From 2-02-FULL-55-14 sp964581115 (lineage in GTDB: Bacteria > Bacteroidota > Ignavibacteria > UBA10030), in NCBI GenBank assembly GCA_964581115.1, contig CAZOMY010000046.1:1-21432 (forward strand): 21,432 nt of DNA. Direction: 5' to 3'. Made by a program: the position numbers and the translations under genes. Under the pieces are notes generated by a model. The model searched no databases and was not told the origin of the DNA. It saw nothing but the letters and a program-made list of their open reading frames with translations. Shown here in pieces: positions 1-8,250 of the stretch (positions are counted from its first letter, which is position 1; each line of letters opens with the position of its first letter).

Positions 1-2
1 AA

Positions 3-68
3 GCCGCGTTCACCGTCACGCAGGTGAGGCATTTCCTTAAACACGGCGATTTTCTCTGGAAAGTCTGA
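3..68 (+). CDS. Possible C-terminal end of an upstream gene (partial)
   Basis: The frame starting at base 3 is open from the window edge to a TGA at 66-68 and encodes 21 residues ending HGDFLWKV. Third-position GC is high, as in the real genes here, and the other two frames close earlier (TGA at 25-27, TAA at 38-40). The stop lies two bases before the TTG start of the next gene, which would fit an operon. The fragment is too short to name, and it could equally be non-coding leader. Confidence 0.35.
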   Translation, partial: AAFTVTQVRHFLKHGDFLWKV

Positions 69-70
69 GC

Positions 71-3000
71 TTGATCATGCCTCGTCGTGTTTTGTTCACC
101 CTGCTGTCAATCATCGTCAGTCTCAACGCCTTAGCGCAGTTGCGATACGACACCCTCTCACGCAACCCCGTCGGTCCTGGCGTTGTGCACATGAAGATGG
201 CCGTCCTGAGCGTTCCTTGGCGCATCGAAGTGCTCGAAGTGGACCTTACCAATCCATGGATCACGTTCGAGACCGTCAAATCGCACGACCGCCTGGGCGC
301 AGGGCTCGAACGGACGACGTCGATGGCAGCGCGTCGCGACCGGCCGTCGCATTATGTCGTGGCGGCGGTGAACGCAGACTTTTTCTCCTTCGAGACCAGC
401 AATCCGAATTCCATGCAGGTGGCCGGGGGGGAAGTTCTCCGCCGGGAACGGACCGACTATCCGGGAGCGGCGTTCCTTCCCAACAACCGCTTTGTCATCG
501 GCAAACCTGTCTTTTCCGGCAGCGTTGTCGCCCGCGGCGTTGCCCGCGCCATCAACGGAGTCAATGAGTCTCGCGACGCCAATGAGCTCATCCTGTTCAA
601 CGCCACCGGCGGTCTGACAACAGGAACGGACGCGACGGGAGTCGAAGTTCGCGTGACTCCAATCGGAGGCTGGCGGATGAACGATTCGCTCCGCTGTGTG
701 GTGGACACGGTCGTCAGCGGGGCGGGGTCCATGGTCCATCGAGCAGGGTCCGCTGTGCTCTCGGGCGTCGGCGTCGCTGCAACGTGGCTGACGTCAAACG
801 TGGCCGCCGGCGACACGCTGGTGATCGTACAGCGGGCCTTCAACGAACTTCCGCCGTACCGGGAACTCATCAGCGGTCATCCTTTGCTGGTGACGAACGG
901 CGTCAAGAACACGTTATCCTCCGCTGACGGATTGGTCACAACGCGCAATCCGCGCACGCTGATCGGCGTCAACACGGACACGACGCGGCTCTACCTCGTG
1001 GTCGTCGACGGACGGCAATCGGGCTACAGCGCCGGGATGACCCTGTGGGAATGTCAGGACTTCATGCAAGGCGTTCTGAGGGCCTTCCATGCCATGAACT
1101 TCGACGGCGGTGGATCGAGCACGATGGTCGTTCGCGGTGCCGTCGTGAACTCGCCGTCTGATCCCGGTGGCGAGCGCTCCGTGGCCAACAGCCTCCAGGT
1201 GATCAGCCTGGCTCCGCCGGGTCCACTGGTGTTGTTGAATGTCCTGGAAAACCACGTCGATATCTTTCAAGGAGGCTCTTTCCAATTCCACGCCACCGGC
1301 GCTGACGCTTTCCACAACCCGATCGACCTGCCGGTGACGGCGGTATGGAGCTGCGATTCGGCGATTGGTACGATCGACAGCACCGGACTTTTCTCGGCAC
1401 ACGAAACGGACGCGACCGGATGGGTCTATCTTCGCTCCGGTGACGCGGCCGATTCCGCCATGGTCGTGGTCCGGATGCTCTCGTCACTCCGCGTCTACCC
1501 GTCATCACTGGTAATGGTGCCCGGTGAACGGCTGACGCTTTCGGTGCGCGGCGAGGACTCACGAGGAAACCGGGCGGTCCTGCACAACGCGCAGGCATCG
1601 TATGCCCCCATGGGAGGAGTCGTCCACGTTGACGCGGTCGGGGTGGTCACGGCGATCGGGTTCGGCGAGGGATCGGTGTCGGTCCACCTCGACACGCTCC
1701 ATAACGTCCTGCCCGTCAATACGTCGGGGCACGATACGACGGTCATCGTCGATCGATTCGACGACCGATTCCTGTGGGATTGGGATGTGGTGAACGCCGA
1801 TGCCGACAACTTCGTGTTCGGCATCGTTACCGGCACGAATGTCGTTCCTTCGCCCGCCCTTCGCTTCACGTACGATGTCACGGCGCCGAACGGTCAGGTT
1901 CAGCTCAAGACCGACCTGCCGGTCGCCGGGCGGGTGGACAGTCTCTATCTGCGAGTCCTGGGTGACGGAGGCGGACACATTTTCCGAATGTATCTGAAGG
2001 ACAAGGACGGCGAGGTCTTCACCATTCAGGCGCCAGGCAACGTCAATTGGAACGGCATCTGGAAGACGGTCAATTTCCGCACGGCGCTGGCAATGCCGGT
2101 GACCGGCGGCACGATCGATTATCCCATCACCATCACGCAGGTCATGGTGACGATCGGTCAACTGAATGCGTCCGGTGGTCACAGTATCGGCCATGTCACG
2201 ATCGACGACCTGACGGCGCACTATCCGTTGCGGGCCGTCAGCGCGCAAGTGCTTTTTGACTTCAACACAGCCGTCAAGATCACAGGTTGGCTCCAGCCTT
2301 GGGGCGTCGGAAGCGGACAGACCGTCGGGATCACGACGGCATCGAATCTGTCATGGTCGCAGGACCATCCGTACGAAGGTGACGGCGTCGGTAAATGGAC
2401 CTTCTACGACGATCCGGCGCTCACGACCGATTGGAGCATCCGCATCGCCCGCTCCGGACCGACGACGGAATTGGGATCGATGCTCAAAGGGAGCTACATC
2501 GGCGCGTGGATCTGGGGTGACGGCGAATCGAACCTGACGGTCCGCACGGTCATACGCGACGGCGAGAGCAAGATCGAGCAGGGGCCGCCGTTCCGCATCG
2601 CGCACCACGGCTGGAAATTGATCGGCGGCAAACTCGACGACGCATTGTATGACGGCTGGCTGACGGGGGATGGCAACCTGACCGACCAGGCCAACAAGTT
2701 CAACGGCTTTCGTGTTATGGGGAGCAATGCGGAGCTCGACGGACAGACGCGGATCGTATACATCGACAAGATGGTGACGAGCGCGCTGACCGTACCGACC
2801 GGATTCATCGCGTTCAACGTGAACCGGAACGGCCCCAACGTGCAGGTCTTCTGGAGCGTCAATTCGGAGATCAGCGTGAGTCGCTACGTCGTTGAGCGGG
2901 GGAGCGGTGGCGTTTTCGCTGAAGTGGGTTCGGTGGATGCGATCGGCAACACCGACACGACGAAGCACTACGAGTTCGTCGATGTTCCGGCCGCCGCCGT

Positions 3001-3373
3001 GTATCAGTACCGGGTGCGGCAGATCACGAACGACGGCGGGCAGGAAACGACGGCGCCGATCACGATCGATGTGAGCACGGGGGCGACCTTGCCGGGGTTC
3101 GTGCCGCACGTGTTCGAGCTGCATCATAACTACCCCAATCCGTTCAATCCCGCCACGACGATCTCGTTCACGCTGGAACAAACGGCCCGGGCGACCCTGG
3201 TTGTCTATGACCTCTTGGGACGCGAGATCATGCGGCTAGTGGACGATGTGCTCCCCGCGGGTGTGGTGCACCGAGCGACGTTCGATGGCTCCAACCTCCC
3301 AACCGGCATGTACCTGGTACGCCTGATAACTGGCACGCAGACGGCTGTGCAGAAGGTGCTTCTGACAAAGTAG
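71..3373 (+). CDS. Secreted phosphodiester glycosidase (NAGPA) family protein with T9SS sorting domain
   Basis: A predicted exported protein of 1100 residues. Residues 1-23 form a signal peptide (PRR, a hydrophobic core, cleavage near ALAQ). Residues about 60-380 match the phosphodiester glycosidase (NAGPA, DUF2233-type) domain: NADFFSF near 100 and the hallmark NFDGGGSSTM at 343-352, followed by a PGGERSVAN segment. Two Ig-like/BIG2-type segments (about 390-570), two beta-rich, possibly carbohydrate-binding regions (about 575-915) and an FN3-like module (about 920-1008) follow. The end is a type A T9SS sorting domain with NYPNPFNP from residue 1020 and a C-terminal VQKVLLTK. Family members remove sugar residues from phosphodiesters; the substrate here is unknown. 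The start is either TTG at 71, seven bases after GGAAAG (58-63), or ATG at 77; both keep the signal peptide. Surface or extracellular delivery is inferred from the sorting domain. Confidence 0.9.
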   Translation: MIMPRRVLFTLLSIIVSLNALAQLRYDTLSRNPVGPGVVHMKMAVLSVPWRIEVLEVDLTNPWITFETVKSHDRLGAGLERTTSMAARRDRPSHYVVAAVNADFFSFETSNPNSMQVAGGEVLRRERTDYPGAAFLPNNRFVIGKPVFSGSVVARGVARAINGVNESRDANELILFNATGGLTTGTDATGVEVRVTPIGGWRMNDSLRCVVDTVVSGAGSMVHRAGSAVLSGVGVAATWLTSNVAAGDTLVIVQRAFNELPPYRELISGHPLLVTNGVKNTLSSADGLVTTRNPRTLIGVNTDTTRLYLVVVDGRQSGYSAGMTLWECQDFMQGVLRAFHAMNFDGGGSSTMVVRGAVVNSPSDPGGERSVANSLQVISLAPPGPLVLLNVLENHVDIFQGGSFQFHATGADAFHNPIDLPVTAVWSCDSAIGTIDSTGLFSAHETDATGWVYLRSGDAADSAMVVVRMLSSLRVYPSSLVMVPGERLTLSVRGEDSRGNRAVLHNAQASYAPMGGVVHVDAVGVVTAIGFGEGSVSVHLDTLHNVLPVNTSGHDTTVIVDRFDDRFLWDWDVVNADADNFVFGIVTGTNVVPSPALRFTYDVTAPNGQVQLKTDLPVAGRVDSLYLRVLGDGGGHIFRMYLKDKDGEVFTIQAPGNVNWNGIWKTVNFRTALAMPVTGGTIDYPITITQVMVTIGQLNASGGHSIGHVTIDDLTAHYPLRAVSAQVLFDFNTAVKITGWLQPWGVGSGQTVGITTASNLSWSQDHPYEGDGVGKWTFYDDPALTTDWSIRIARSGPTTELGSMLKGSYIGAWIWGDGESNLTVRTVIRDGESKIEQGPPFRIAHHGWKLIGGKLDDALYDGWLTGDGNLTDQANKFNGFRVMGSNAELDGQTRIVYIDKMVTSALTVPTGFIAFNVNRNGPNVQVFWSVNSEISVSRYVVERGSGGVFAEVGSVDAIGNTDTTKHYEFVDVPAAAVYQYRVRQITNDGGQETTAPITIDVSTGATLPGFVPHVFELHHNYPNPFNPATTISFTLEQTARATLVVYDLLGREIMRLVDDVLPAGVVHRATFDGSNLPTGMYLVRLITGTQTAVQKVLLTK

Positions 3374-3398
3374 CCCTGATGGCAGAACTGGATACGAC

Positions 3399-3425
3399 AG
3401 CCCGATAGGTCCCGCGGGCTTTGTT
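3399..3425 (+). terminator. Rho-independent terminator candidate
   Basis: AGCCCG (3399-3404) pairs with CGGGCT (3415-3420) across a 10-base loop and is followed by TTGTT. It sits 25 bases after the stop of the phosphodiester glycosidase gene, as expected for its terminator. The stem is short and the T run is interrupted. Confidence 0.6.
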
Positions 3426-3473
3426 ATGTACGGCCGTCTCGTTGCATACGTTGCTTCAGCGAAAAGCCCCAGG

Positions 3474-3965
3474 ATGGCAGAAGATCCGGACACGAGACCC
3501 AAATTTGCCCGCATGACCGCCCTCGCCGACGAGGCCTTCGACATGCGGAACGACTCCGATCAGATCTCCGTCGATCAGGAGGTCATGGCCCGGCTTGAGG
3601 CGATCCATCCGGCAACGATGGGGGAAGTGGCCGACGAGAACGGACCGGTTGCCTGGATGTTGGTGATCCCGACCACGATGGAAGTGATGGAGGAGTTTCT
3701 GGCGGCGCGAATCACCGAACGCCAAATCCTGGAACGAACGCCATCGGGTGTTCGCGCGACGGCGATCTATCTCTGTTCAGCATTGGTCTTGCCCGAACAT
3801 CGCGGTAGAGGATACGCCAAGCGACTGGCGCTCGTTGCAATCCGGGCGATCCGGAAGGCTCATCCCATCGAGGCACTCTACGTGTGGTCTTTCAGCAGTG
3901 AGGGAAGAGGCCTTGCAGCGTCGGTTGCGCGCGAAGCCGGGTTGCCGCTGAGGGAGAGGGGGTGA
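3474..3965 (+). CDS. GNAT-family N-acetyltransferase-like protein
   Basis: A small cytosolic protein of about 163 residues from the ATG at 3474. The C-terminal half has the acetyl-CoA-binding motif of GNAT enzymes, seen as VLPEHRGRGYAKRL (the R/QxxGxG/A signature), preceded by the strand AIYLCSAL and followed by AIRAIRKAHPIEALYVWSFS. The N-terminal half (DQISVDQEVMARLEAIHP, then GPVAWMLVIPTT) resembles an uncharacterised GNAT subgroup found in Bacteroidota; this comparison is from memory. An in-frame ATG at 3426 would add 16 residues, but it lies directly after the preceding terminator and has no Shine-Dalgarno sequence, so 3474 is preferred. The acceptor substrate is unknown. The gene stands alone: a terminator lies upstream and a gene-free stretch downstream. 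Confidence 0.8.
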   Translation: MAEDPDTRPKFARMTALADEAFDMRNDSDQISVDQEVMARLEAIHPATMGEVADENGPVAWMLVIPTTMEVMEEFLAARITERQILERTPSGVRATAIYLCSALVLPEHRGRGYAKRLALVAIRAIRKAHPIEALYVWSFSSEGRGLAASVAREAGLPLRERG

Positions 3966-4048
3966 CAAACGCCCAATCGGAATGACGAAGGTGTGCGCTG
4001 TGCGAATGTGATCGTCGCTTCGCGACGTTGTCTTGGGCCTTCGGCTGT

Positions 4049-4089
4049 CATGCCGAACCTGCCTGCCCTGCCGTCGGCAGGACGGCATG
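4049..4089. repeat. Imperfect palindrome with CTGCCG core
   Basis: CATGCCG (4049-4055) is the reverse complement of CGGCATG (4083-4089). Inside, CTGCCG (4068-4073) and CGGCAG (4075-4080) form a near-perfect palindrome around a single T. CCTGCC also occurs as a direct repeat. This looks like a dispersed intergenic element rather than a terminator, because no T run follows. Confidence 0.55.
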
Positions 4090-4130
4090 CAGGCCCGCTT
4101 TTCCTCCGTTCCCCCCTGAAGGGGATTCGC

Positions 4131-4161
4131 CTGCCTGACTGAAGTAGAACTCAGCAGGCAG
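4131..4161. repeat. Hairpin-forming inverted repeat (CTGCCTG/CAGGCAG)
   Basis: CTGCCTG (4131-4137) pairs with CAGGCAG (4155-4161). After a bulged A, CTGA (4139-4142) pairs with TCAG (4151-4154), leaving an 8-base loop. It shares the CTGCC motif with the palindrome at 4049-4089, so the two may belong to one element. It could act as a transcript-end structure between the convergent genes. Confidence 0.5.
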
Positions 4162-4298
4162 AGCATCTTGATTCTGGGCGTACTTGCTGGAGCCGAAGCG
4201 AGATTCCGAATCGTCGCTCACAATCAGAGTTCAGGTGCATGTCGCGACGTTCGGATTGACGAAGTTGTCACTTCCTTGCATCCCAACTCGATCCTTCC

Positions 4299-6938
4299 TC
4301 ACGGCTCCATCACGCGCGCCTCACCTGTGATCGTCACCCGCCCCGACACCGTACCGGTCGTCGGAGCGTGAAGCCGTCCTCGCATCCCCGGTTGTTCGCC
4401 ACCGACGCTCAGGTGAAGGCGTCCCGGAGAGTGGATCAAACGACCGCCCCGATCCACCGAGGCCAGCTCGCGCGGAGTGAATTCGCGTGTGATGCGTCTT
4501 GATTCTCCAGGTGACAGCGTGATCCGCTCAAATCCCACGAGCGACCGGATCGGCGCCGGATTGGACCCTCCTTCCAACGACACGTACCATTGCACCACTT
4601 CATCGCCGGCTCGACGGCCGGAGTTACGGACTGTCACGGACGCCGTGATCGTGTCCCCAGTACCCGCCCGCACCGGTAGCAACAGCGCATCATACGAAAA
4701 CGACGTGCAGCTCAGGCCGTATCCGAAAGGATAGAGCGGTTCGCCGGTGAAGTAGCGATAGGTGCGGTTGGTCATCGCGTAATCGTCAAACGGCGGGAGC
4801 TGATCGACCGAGCGGTAGAACGTTACCGGAAGTCGCCCTGCCGGGTTGACGTCTCCGAACAACACTTCGGCCAGGGCCGTCCCGGCCGCCTGACCCGGAT
4901 ACCACGCTTCAACGATGGCTGGAACGTGCTCTGACGCCCAGTTGATCGATACTGCGCTTCCATTCATGAGGACAAGTACGACCGGCGTTCCCGTCGCCAC
5001 GACGGCTTTCAGGAGATCCTCCTGTTCACGCGGAAGGTCGAGTGACGTGCGGTCCCCTCCGGAAAATCCCTCGACCTGCACCGGCATCTCCTCGCCCTCC
5101 AACCGAGGTGTCAATCCGAGCACCACGATGGCCACATCGGCCCCAGTGGCAGCCACGAGTGCCTTCTCGTGTTGTCGTGGATGGGGGATCGCCCAGACCA
5201 GTTGGATCAACGCGTCGCGCCGACGGTCGGAGAATTCGAGTCGAATGCGATAGCTGCGTCCAGCTTCGAGCTCGACCGGACGCGTCTGTGTGAAAACGAC
5301 ATGCCGGTCGGAATACTCGGTGAAGAGGGTGTCCTCTAACCAGAGACGAAACGACCCGAACACGCGGGCGCCAAGGTCATACCGGCCGCTGACCGAAGGG
5401 ACGAGCACGCCGGTCCATCGGGCGAAGAAGCTGTCGGCCGGAACTCCGGGAGCGGGCGCCGACTCCCACCAGTTGAAATCGACCATGCTGTCGATCCGAC
5501 GATGCAACGGACGATCGGGAGCGGAGAGTGCGCCATACTCGGCTTGGAGCCCATGACGTCGCGAAGGGCCGGACGTCGTCAACAGCGCACCTTCAGCCAC
5601 TGGCACCACGATCGGTGTCCGAGCTGACACCTCGCATCCCGTCGCGACGACGACCTCGGTCGACGCGTCGACGGCATTCCAGATACCCTGAAGCACAGTG
5701 ACCGGATCGGAGGGTGTCCCGTTGTAGTTCCCAAGCAGCACATCGACGTCGTCGATGGCCGGTCCGATGACGGCGATCCGCTTCAGATCTTTGCGGAGCG
5801 GCAGGACGTTGTCTTCATTCCGCAGCAGCACGATGGACTTGCGCGCGGCTTCGAGTGCGAGCAGGCGGTGATCGTTGCAGTCGACAACCTCCATGCCGGT
5901 CGAGGCATATGGAACCTGCGTCGGAGGGTCAAACATGCCGAGCCGGAATCGGACCTCCAGCGCCCGTCGTAGGGCTCGATCCACGTCGGCCTCGTGCACC
6001 AGACCCATCCGAAGCGCAGTCCGCAGACTGTCGAACGAGACGCCGCACTCCACATCGGTGCCGGCCATGAGGGCGGCTGCGGCCGCATCGGCCTGGTCGC
6101 GTGACGTTCGGTGAAACTGCCAAAAGTCCGAGATCGCCCAGCAGTCGGAGACCACGTAGCCGCCGAACTTCCATTCGTCTCGCAGGATGCGCTGGAGAAG
6201 GGCAGGGCTGCCGCAGCAGGGTTCTCCAACGTAGCGATTGTAGGCGCACATCACCGAGGCCACCTGTGCCTCGATGATGGATGCGCGGAATGCCGGTAGG
6301 TAGGTCTCCCTCAAGTCGCGTTCGCTCACGCGTGCGTCGAACCGATGGCGATCCGGCTCGGGTCCGCTGTGGACGGCGAAGTGCTTTGCTGTGGCCGCGG
6401 TCTTGAGGTAGCGGCGATCATCCCCCTGCATGCCTCGAATGAACGCCACGGCCATCCGCGAGGTCAGAAAGGGGTCCTCGCCGTACGTCTCCATTCCTCG
6501 TCCCCATCTGGGATCGCGGAAGATGTTGATGTTGGGAGAGAAGAAGGTAAGCCCTTCGTAGATGCCTGTTCCGCCGCTCCGGAGGGCTGCATGGTACTTG
6601 GCTCGAGCTTCATCGGAGATGGCCGTCGCCACCCGATGCATCAGATGGGCGTCGAAGGTGGCGGCAAGTCCGATGGACTGGGGGAAGACCGTGGCCCGCC
6701 CAGCCCTCGCCACTCCGTGCAGAGCTTCGCTCCACCAGTTGTACGATGGGATCCCGAGGTGTTCGATGGCCGGGGCGTTGTAAAGGAGTTGTGAGATCTT
6801 CTCCTCGATCGACATGCGCGAGAGGAGATCGTCGACCCGTATCGGAAGCGGAAGGGATGGATCACGGAACCGGGGTCGGTCGAGCGAATCGGCCGGGCTG
6901 GTGAACAACAATGGGAGCCACAGCAGGGCGACGTTCAT
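4299..6938 (-). CDS. Glycoside hydrolase family 3 protein with PA14 insert (beta-glucosidase/beta-xylosidase type)
   Basis: An 879-residue GH3 enzyme that removes terminal beta-linked sugars from oligosaccharides. The N-terminal (beta/alpha)8 domain (about 30-340) contains NWWSEALHGVAR, FSPNINIFRDPRWGRG, the AKHFAVHSG substrate-binding motif (K185, H186) and YVVSDCWAI, where D265 is the expected nucleophile. The second GH3 domain (about 365-750) is interrupted by a PA14 domain at about 463-585 (GLQAEYG through LIQLVWAIP). The acid/base glutamate probably lies in LEGEEM near 614-617. A fibronectin-III-like C-terminal domain follows (about 755-865). NWWSEALHGVAR and the PA14 insert fit the beta-xylosidase/beta-glucosidase branch, but the substrate cannot be fixed from sequence. 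Residues 1-17 are hydrophobic with no positive charge, a weak signal peptide. It is the only gene in the window on this strand besides the DNRLRE gene, and it is not obviously in an operon. Confidence 0.92.
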   Translation of the reverse strand: MNVALLWLPLLFTSPADSLDRPRFRDPSLPLPIRVDDLLSRMSIEEKISQLLYNAPAIEHLGIPSYNWWSEALHGVARAGRATVFPQSIGLAATFDAHLMHRVATAISDEARAKYHAALRSGGTGIYEGLTFFSPNINIFRDPRWGRGMETYGEDPFLTSRMAVAFIRGMQGDDRRYLKTAATAKHFAVHSGPEPDRHRFDARVSERDLRETYLPAFRASIIEAQVASVMCAYNRYVGEPCCGSPALLQRILRDEWKFGGYVVSDCWAISDFWQFHRTSRDQADAAAAALMAGTDVECGVSFDSLRTALRMGLVHEADVDRALRRALEVRFRLGMFDPPTQVPYASTGMEVVDCNDHRLLALEAARKSIVLLRNEDNVLPLRKDLKRIAVIGPAIDDVDVLLGNYNGTPSDPVTVLQGIWNAVDASTEVVVATGCEVSARTPIVVPVAEGALLTTSGPSRRHGLQAEYGALSAPDRPLHRRIDSMVDFNWWESAPAPGVPADSFFARWTGVLVPSVSGRYDLGARVFGSFRLWLEDTLFTEYSDRHVVFTQTRPVELEAGRSYRIRLEFSDRRRDALIQLVWAIPHPRQHEKALVAATGADVAIVVLGLTPRLEGEEMPVQVEGFSGGDRTSLDLPREQEDLLKAVVATGTPVVLVLMNGSAVSINWASEHVPAIVEAWYPGQAAGTALAEVLFGDVNPAGRLPVTFYRSVDQLPPFDDYAMTNRTYRYFTGEPLYPFGYGLSCTSFSYDALLLPVRAGTGDTITASVTVRNSGRRAGDEVVQWYVSLEGGSNPAPIRSLVGFERITLSPGESRRITREFTPRELASVDRGGRLIHSPGRLHLSVGGEQPGMRGRLHAPTTGTVSGRVTITGEARVMEP

Positions 6939-7021
6939 CGGAGATCTCGGCGCGGGCGTATGCGGGAAGGTAGCGAAAGAATCGGACCCGCGTTGGGTAG
7001 GCAGGCCTTTCCGGCGGCCTC

Positions 7022-7089
7022 GGCACTTGGAATTTGAAGTTGAATCACGGAACTTGACGGTTGACGATGATCAAGTGCCAAGCTCCAGG
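7022..7089. repeat. Dispersed imperfect-palindrome repeat, copy 1 (short form)
   Basis: GGCACTTG (7022-7029) is the exact reverse complement of CAAGTGCC (7072-7079). The left part CTTGGAATTTGAAGTTGA (7026-7043) matches copy 2 at 9433-9450 in 17 of 18 bases. The right part GCCAAGCTCCAGG (7077-7089) matches the right arms of copies 2 and 3 almost perfectly and then stops, so this copy seems truncated. It ends six bases before the ATG of the DUF3095 gene, and its terminal AGG is the only Shine-Dalgarno-like sequence there. Confidence 0.7.
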
Positions 7090-7095
7090 TAGCGA

Positions 7096-8250
7096 ATGTC
7101 TGACGACTCGTTCTTTGATCGTTTAAAGCCGCTCTCCTCGTTCGAGGCCCTCACCGATCCGGCGAACCACCACCCGGTGCCGGACGACTGGTCGCTGGCA
7201 GTGGCCGACGTGGTGAACTCGTCTGCGGCCATTGACCGCGGAGAGTACAAGAGCGTCAATACCGTTGGCGTCTCGGTCATAGCGGCGACCCTTAATGCGT
7301 TGCGGCCCCTGGAACTTCCGTATGTGTTCGGGGGCGATGGGGCGGTGGTGGCCTATCCGTCATCACGAGATCAGGATGTTCGCGCGGCGCTCGCCGCGAG
7401 TGCTGCGATGTCGAGGGATCGATTCGGGCTGGATCTGCGAGCGGCTGTCGTGCCGGTCTCATTCCTGCGCTCGCTCGGGCACACGGTCCTGGTCGGACGA
7501 TATCGAGTCTCGCCGCATGTCTCACAGGCGGCGTTCTCGGGGGATGGGATCGCCGCCGCCGAACGACTGCTGAAGGAGGGTCGGCTTGTGCCTGCCATGC
7601 TCATCGAGCCCGATCGGGCCGCCTCGGCCGACTACTCGGGCCTCGAGTGTCGCTGGTCTGAAGTGCCGAGCCCGTCGGAAGAAACGGTGGCGCTGATCGT
7701 TCAGGGATCGGGCGGCGTGGAGGCGATGCTCTCGGAGTATCGGCGTGTCATGGAACGGATCAACGAGATCTACGGCAACGAGCAGGAGTCGCATCCGGTG
7801 CGCGAAAAGAACCTTCGCGTGTCGTTTTCGTCATTCATCCTACGGAACGAAGAGCGGGTGCGCACATGGGGAAGGACTCGCTGGCAGCGGCTCAAGTATG
7901 CTCTCTGGCAGCGGATCGCCGTCGCGATCGGATGGTGGTTCTTTCGCACCGGCCGCCGCACGTCGGAGACCGATTGGTCGCAGTACAAACCGGACCTCGT
8001 TGCTCATACCGACCACCGTAAAATGGACGGACAACTGCGGATCGTGCTCTCGGGCCGGCGAGTTCAACGAGAGCGGTTGGAATCGTTCCTGCGCGAACGG
8101 GTCGAAGCCGGTGCGCTGCGATTCGGTCTCCATGCCGCCCCTTCGGCGATCCTCACCTGTCTTGTCTTTCGACGTCAACATGAACATGTTCACTTTGTGG
8201 ACGCCTCAGGCGGCGGATACGCCGCCGCGGCAAAAGGAATGAAGTCATGA
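7096..8250 (+). CDS. DUF3095 family protein with class III nucleotide-cyclase-like motifs
   Basis: A 384-residue protein that I recognise as DUF3095 from the N-terminal VPDDW (28-32), VADVVNSSAAIDRGEYK (36-52), the YVFGGDGAVV strand (76-85) and the C-terminal HFVDASGGGYAAAAKGMK. The family has no established function that I know of. D38 in ADVVNSSAAI and D81 in FGGDGA sit like the two metal-binding aspartates of class III adenylate/guanylate cyclases: the spacing is 43 residues, and the motifs resemble their DIVGST and GD hairpin. Cyclase-like activity is an inference. Residues 270-284 (LWQRIAVAIGWWFF) form a short hydrophobic stretch, not clearly a membrane helix. There is no signal peptide, so it is cytosolic. 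The stop overlaps the next start by four bases (ATGA), so it is co-transcribed with the esterase-like gene. Confidence 0.85.
   Translation: MSDDSFFDRLKPLSSFEALTDPANHHPVPDDWSLAVADVVNSSAAIDRGEYKSVNTVGVSVIAATLNALRPLELPYVFGGDGAVVAYPSSRDQDVRAALAASAAMSRDRFGLDLRAAVVPVSFLRSLGHTVLVGRYRVSPHVSQAAFSGDGIAAAERLLKEGRLVPAMLIEPDRAASADYSGLECRWSEVPSPSEETVALIVQGSGGVEAMLSEYRRVMERINEIYGNEQESHPVREKNLRVSFSSFILRNEERVRTWGRTRWQRLKYALWQRIAVAIGWWFFRTGRRTSETDWSQYKPDLVAHTDHRKMDGQLRIVLSGRRVQRERLESFLRERVEAGALRFGLHAAPSAILTCLVFRRQHEHVHFVDASGGGYAAAAKGMKS

Larger units (their letters stand above)
3966..4298. other. Gene-free intergenic stretch between convergent genes
   Basis: These 333 bases separate the GNAT gene (plus) from the 3' end of the GH3 gene (minus). 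No convincing coding frame is present. The middle holds two hairpin-forming CTGCC-rich inverted repeats (listed separately). No clear terminator with a T run was found for either neighbour. Confidence 0.7.

Noticed and set aside
4168..4371. Small plus-strand open frame of 67 codons
   Set aside because: It overlaps the antisense 3' end of the GH3 gene, has no Shine-Dalgarno sequence or recognisable domain, and mirrors the GH3 codon structure.
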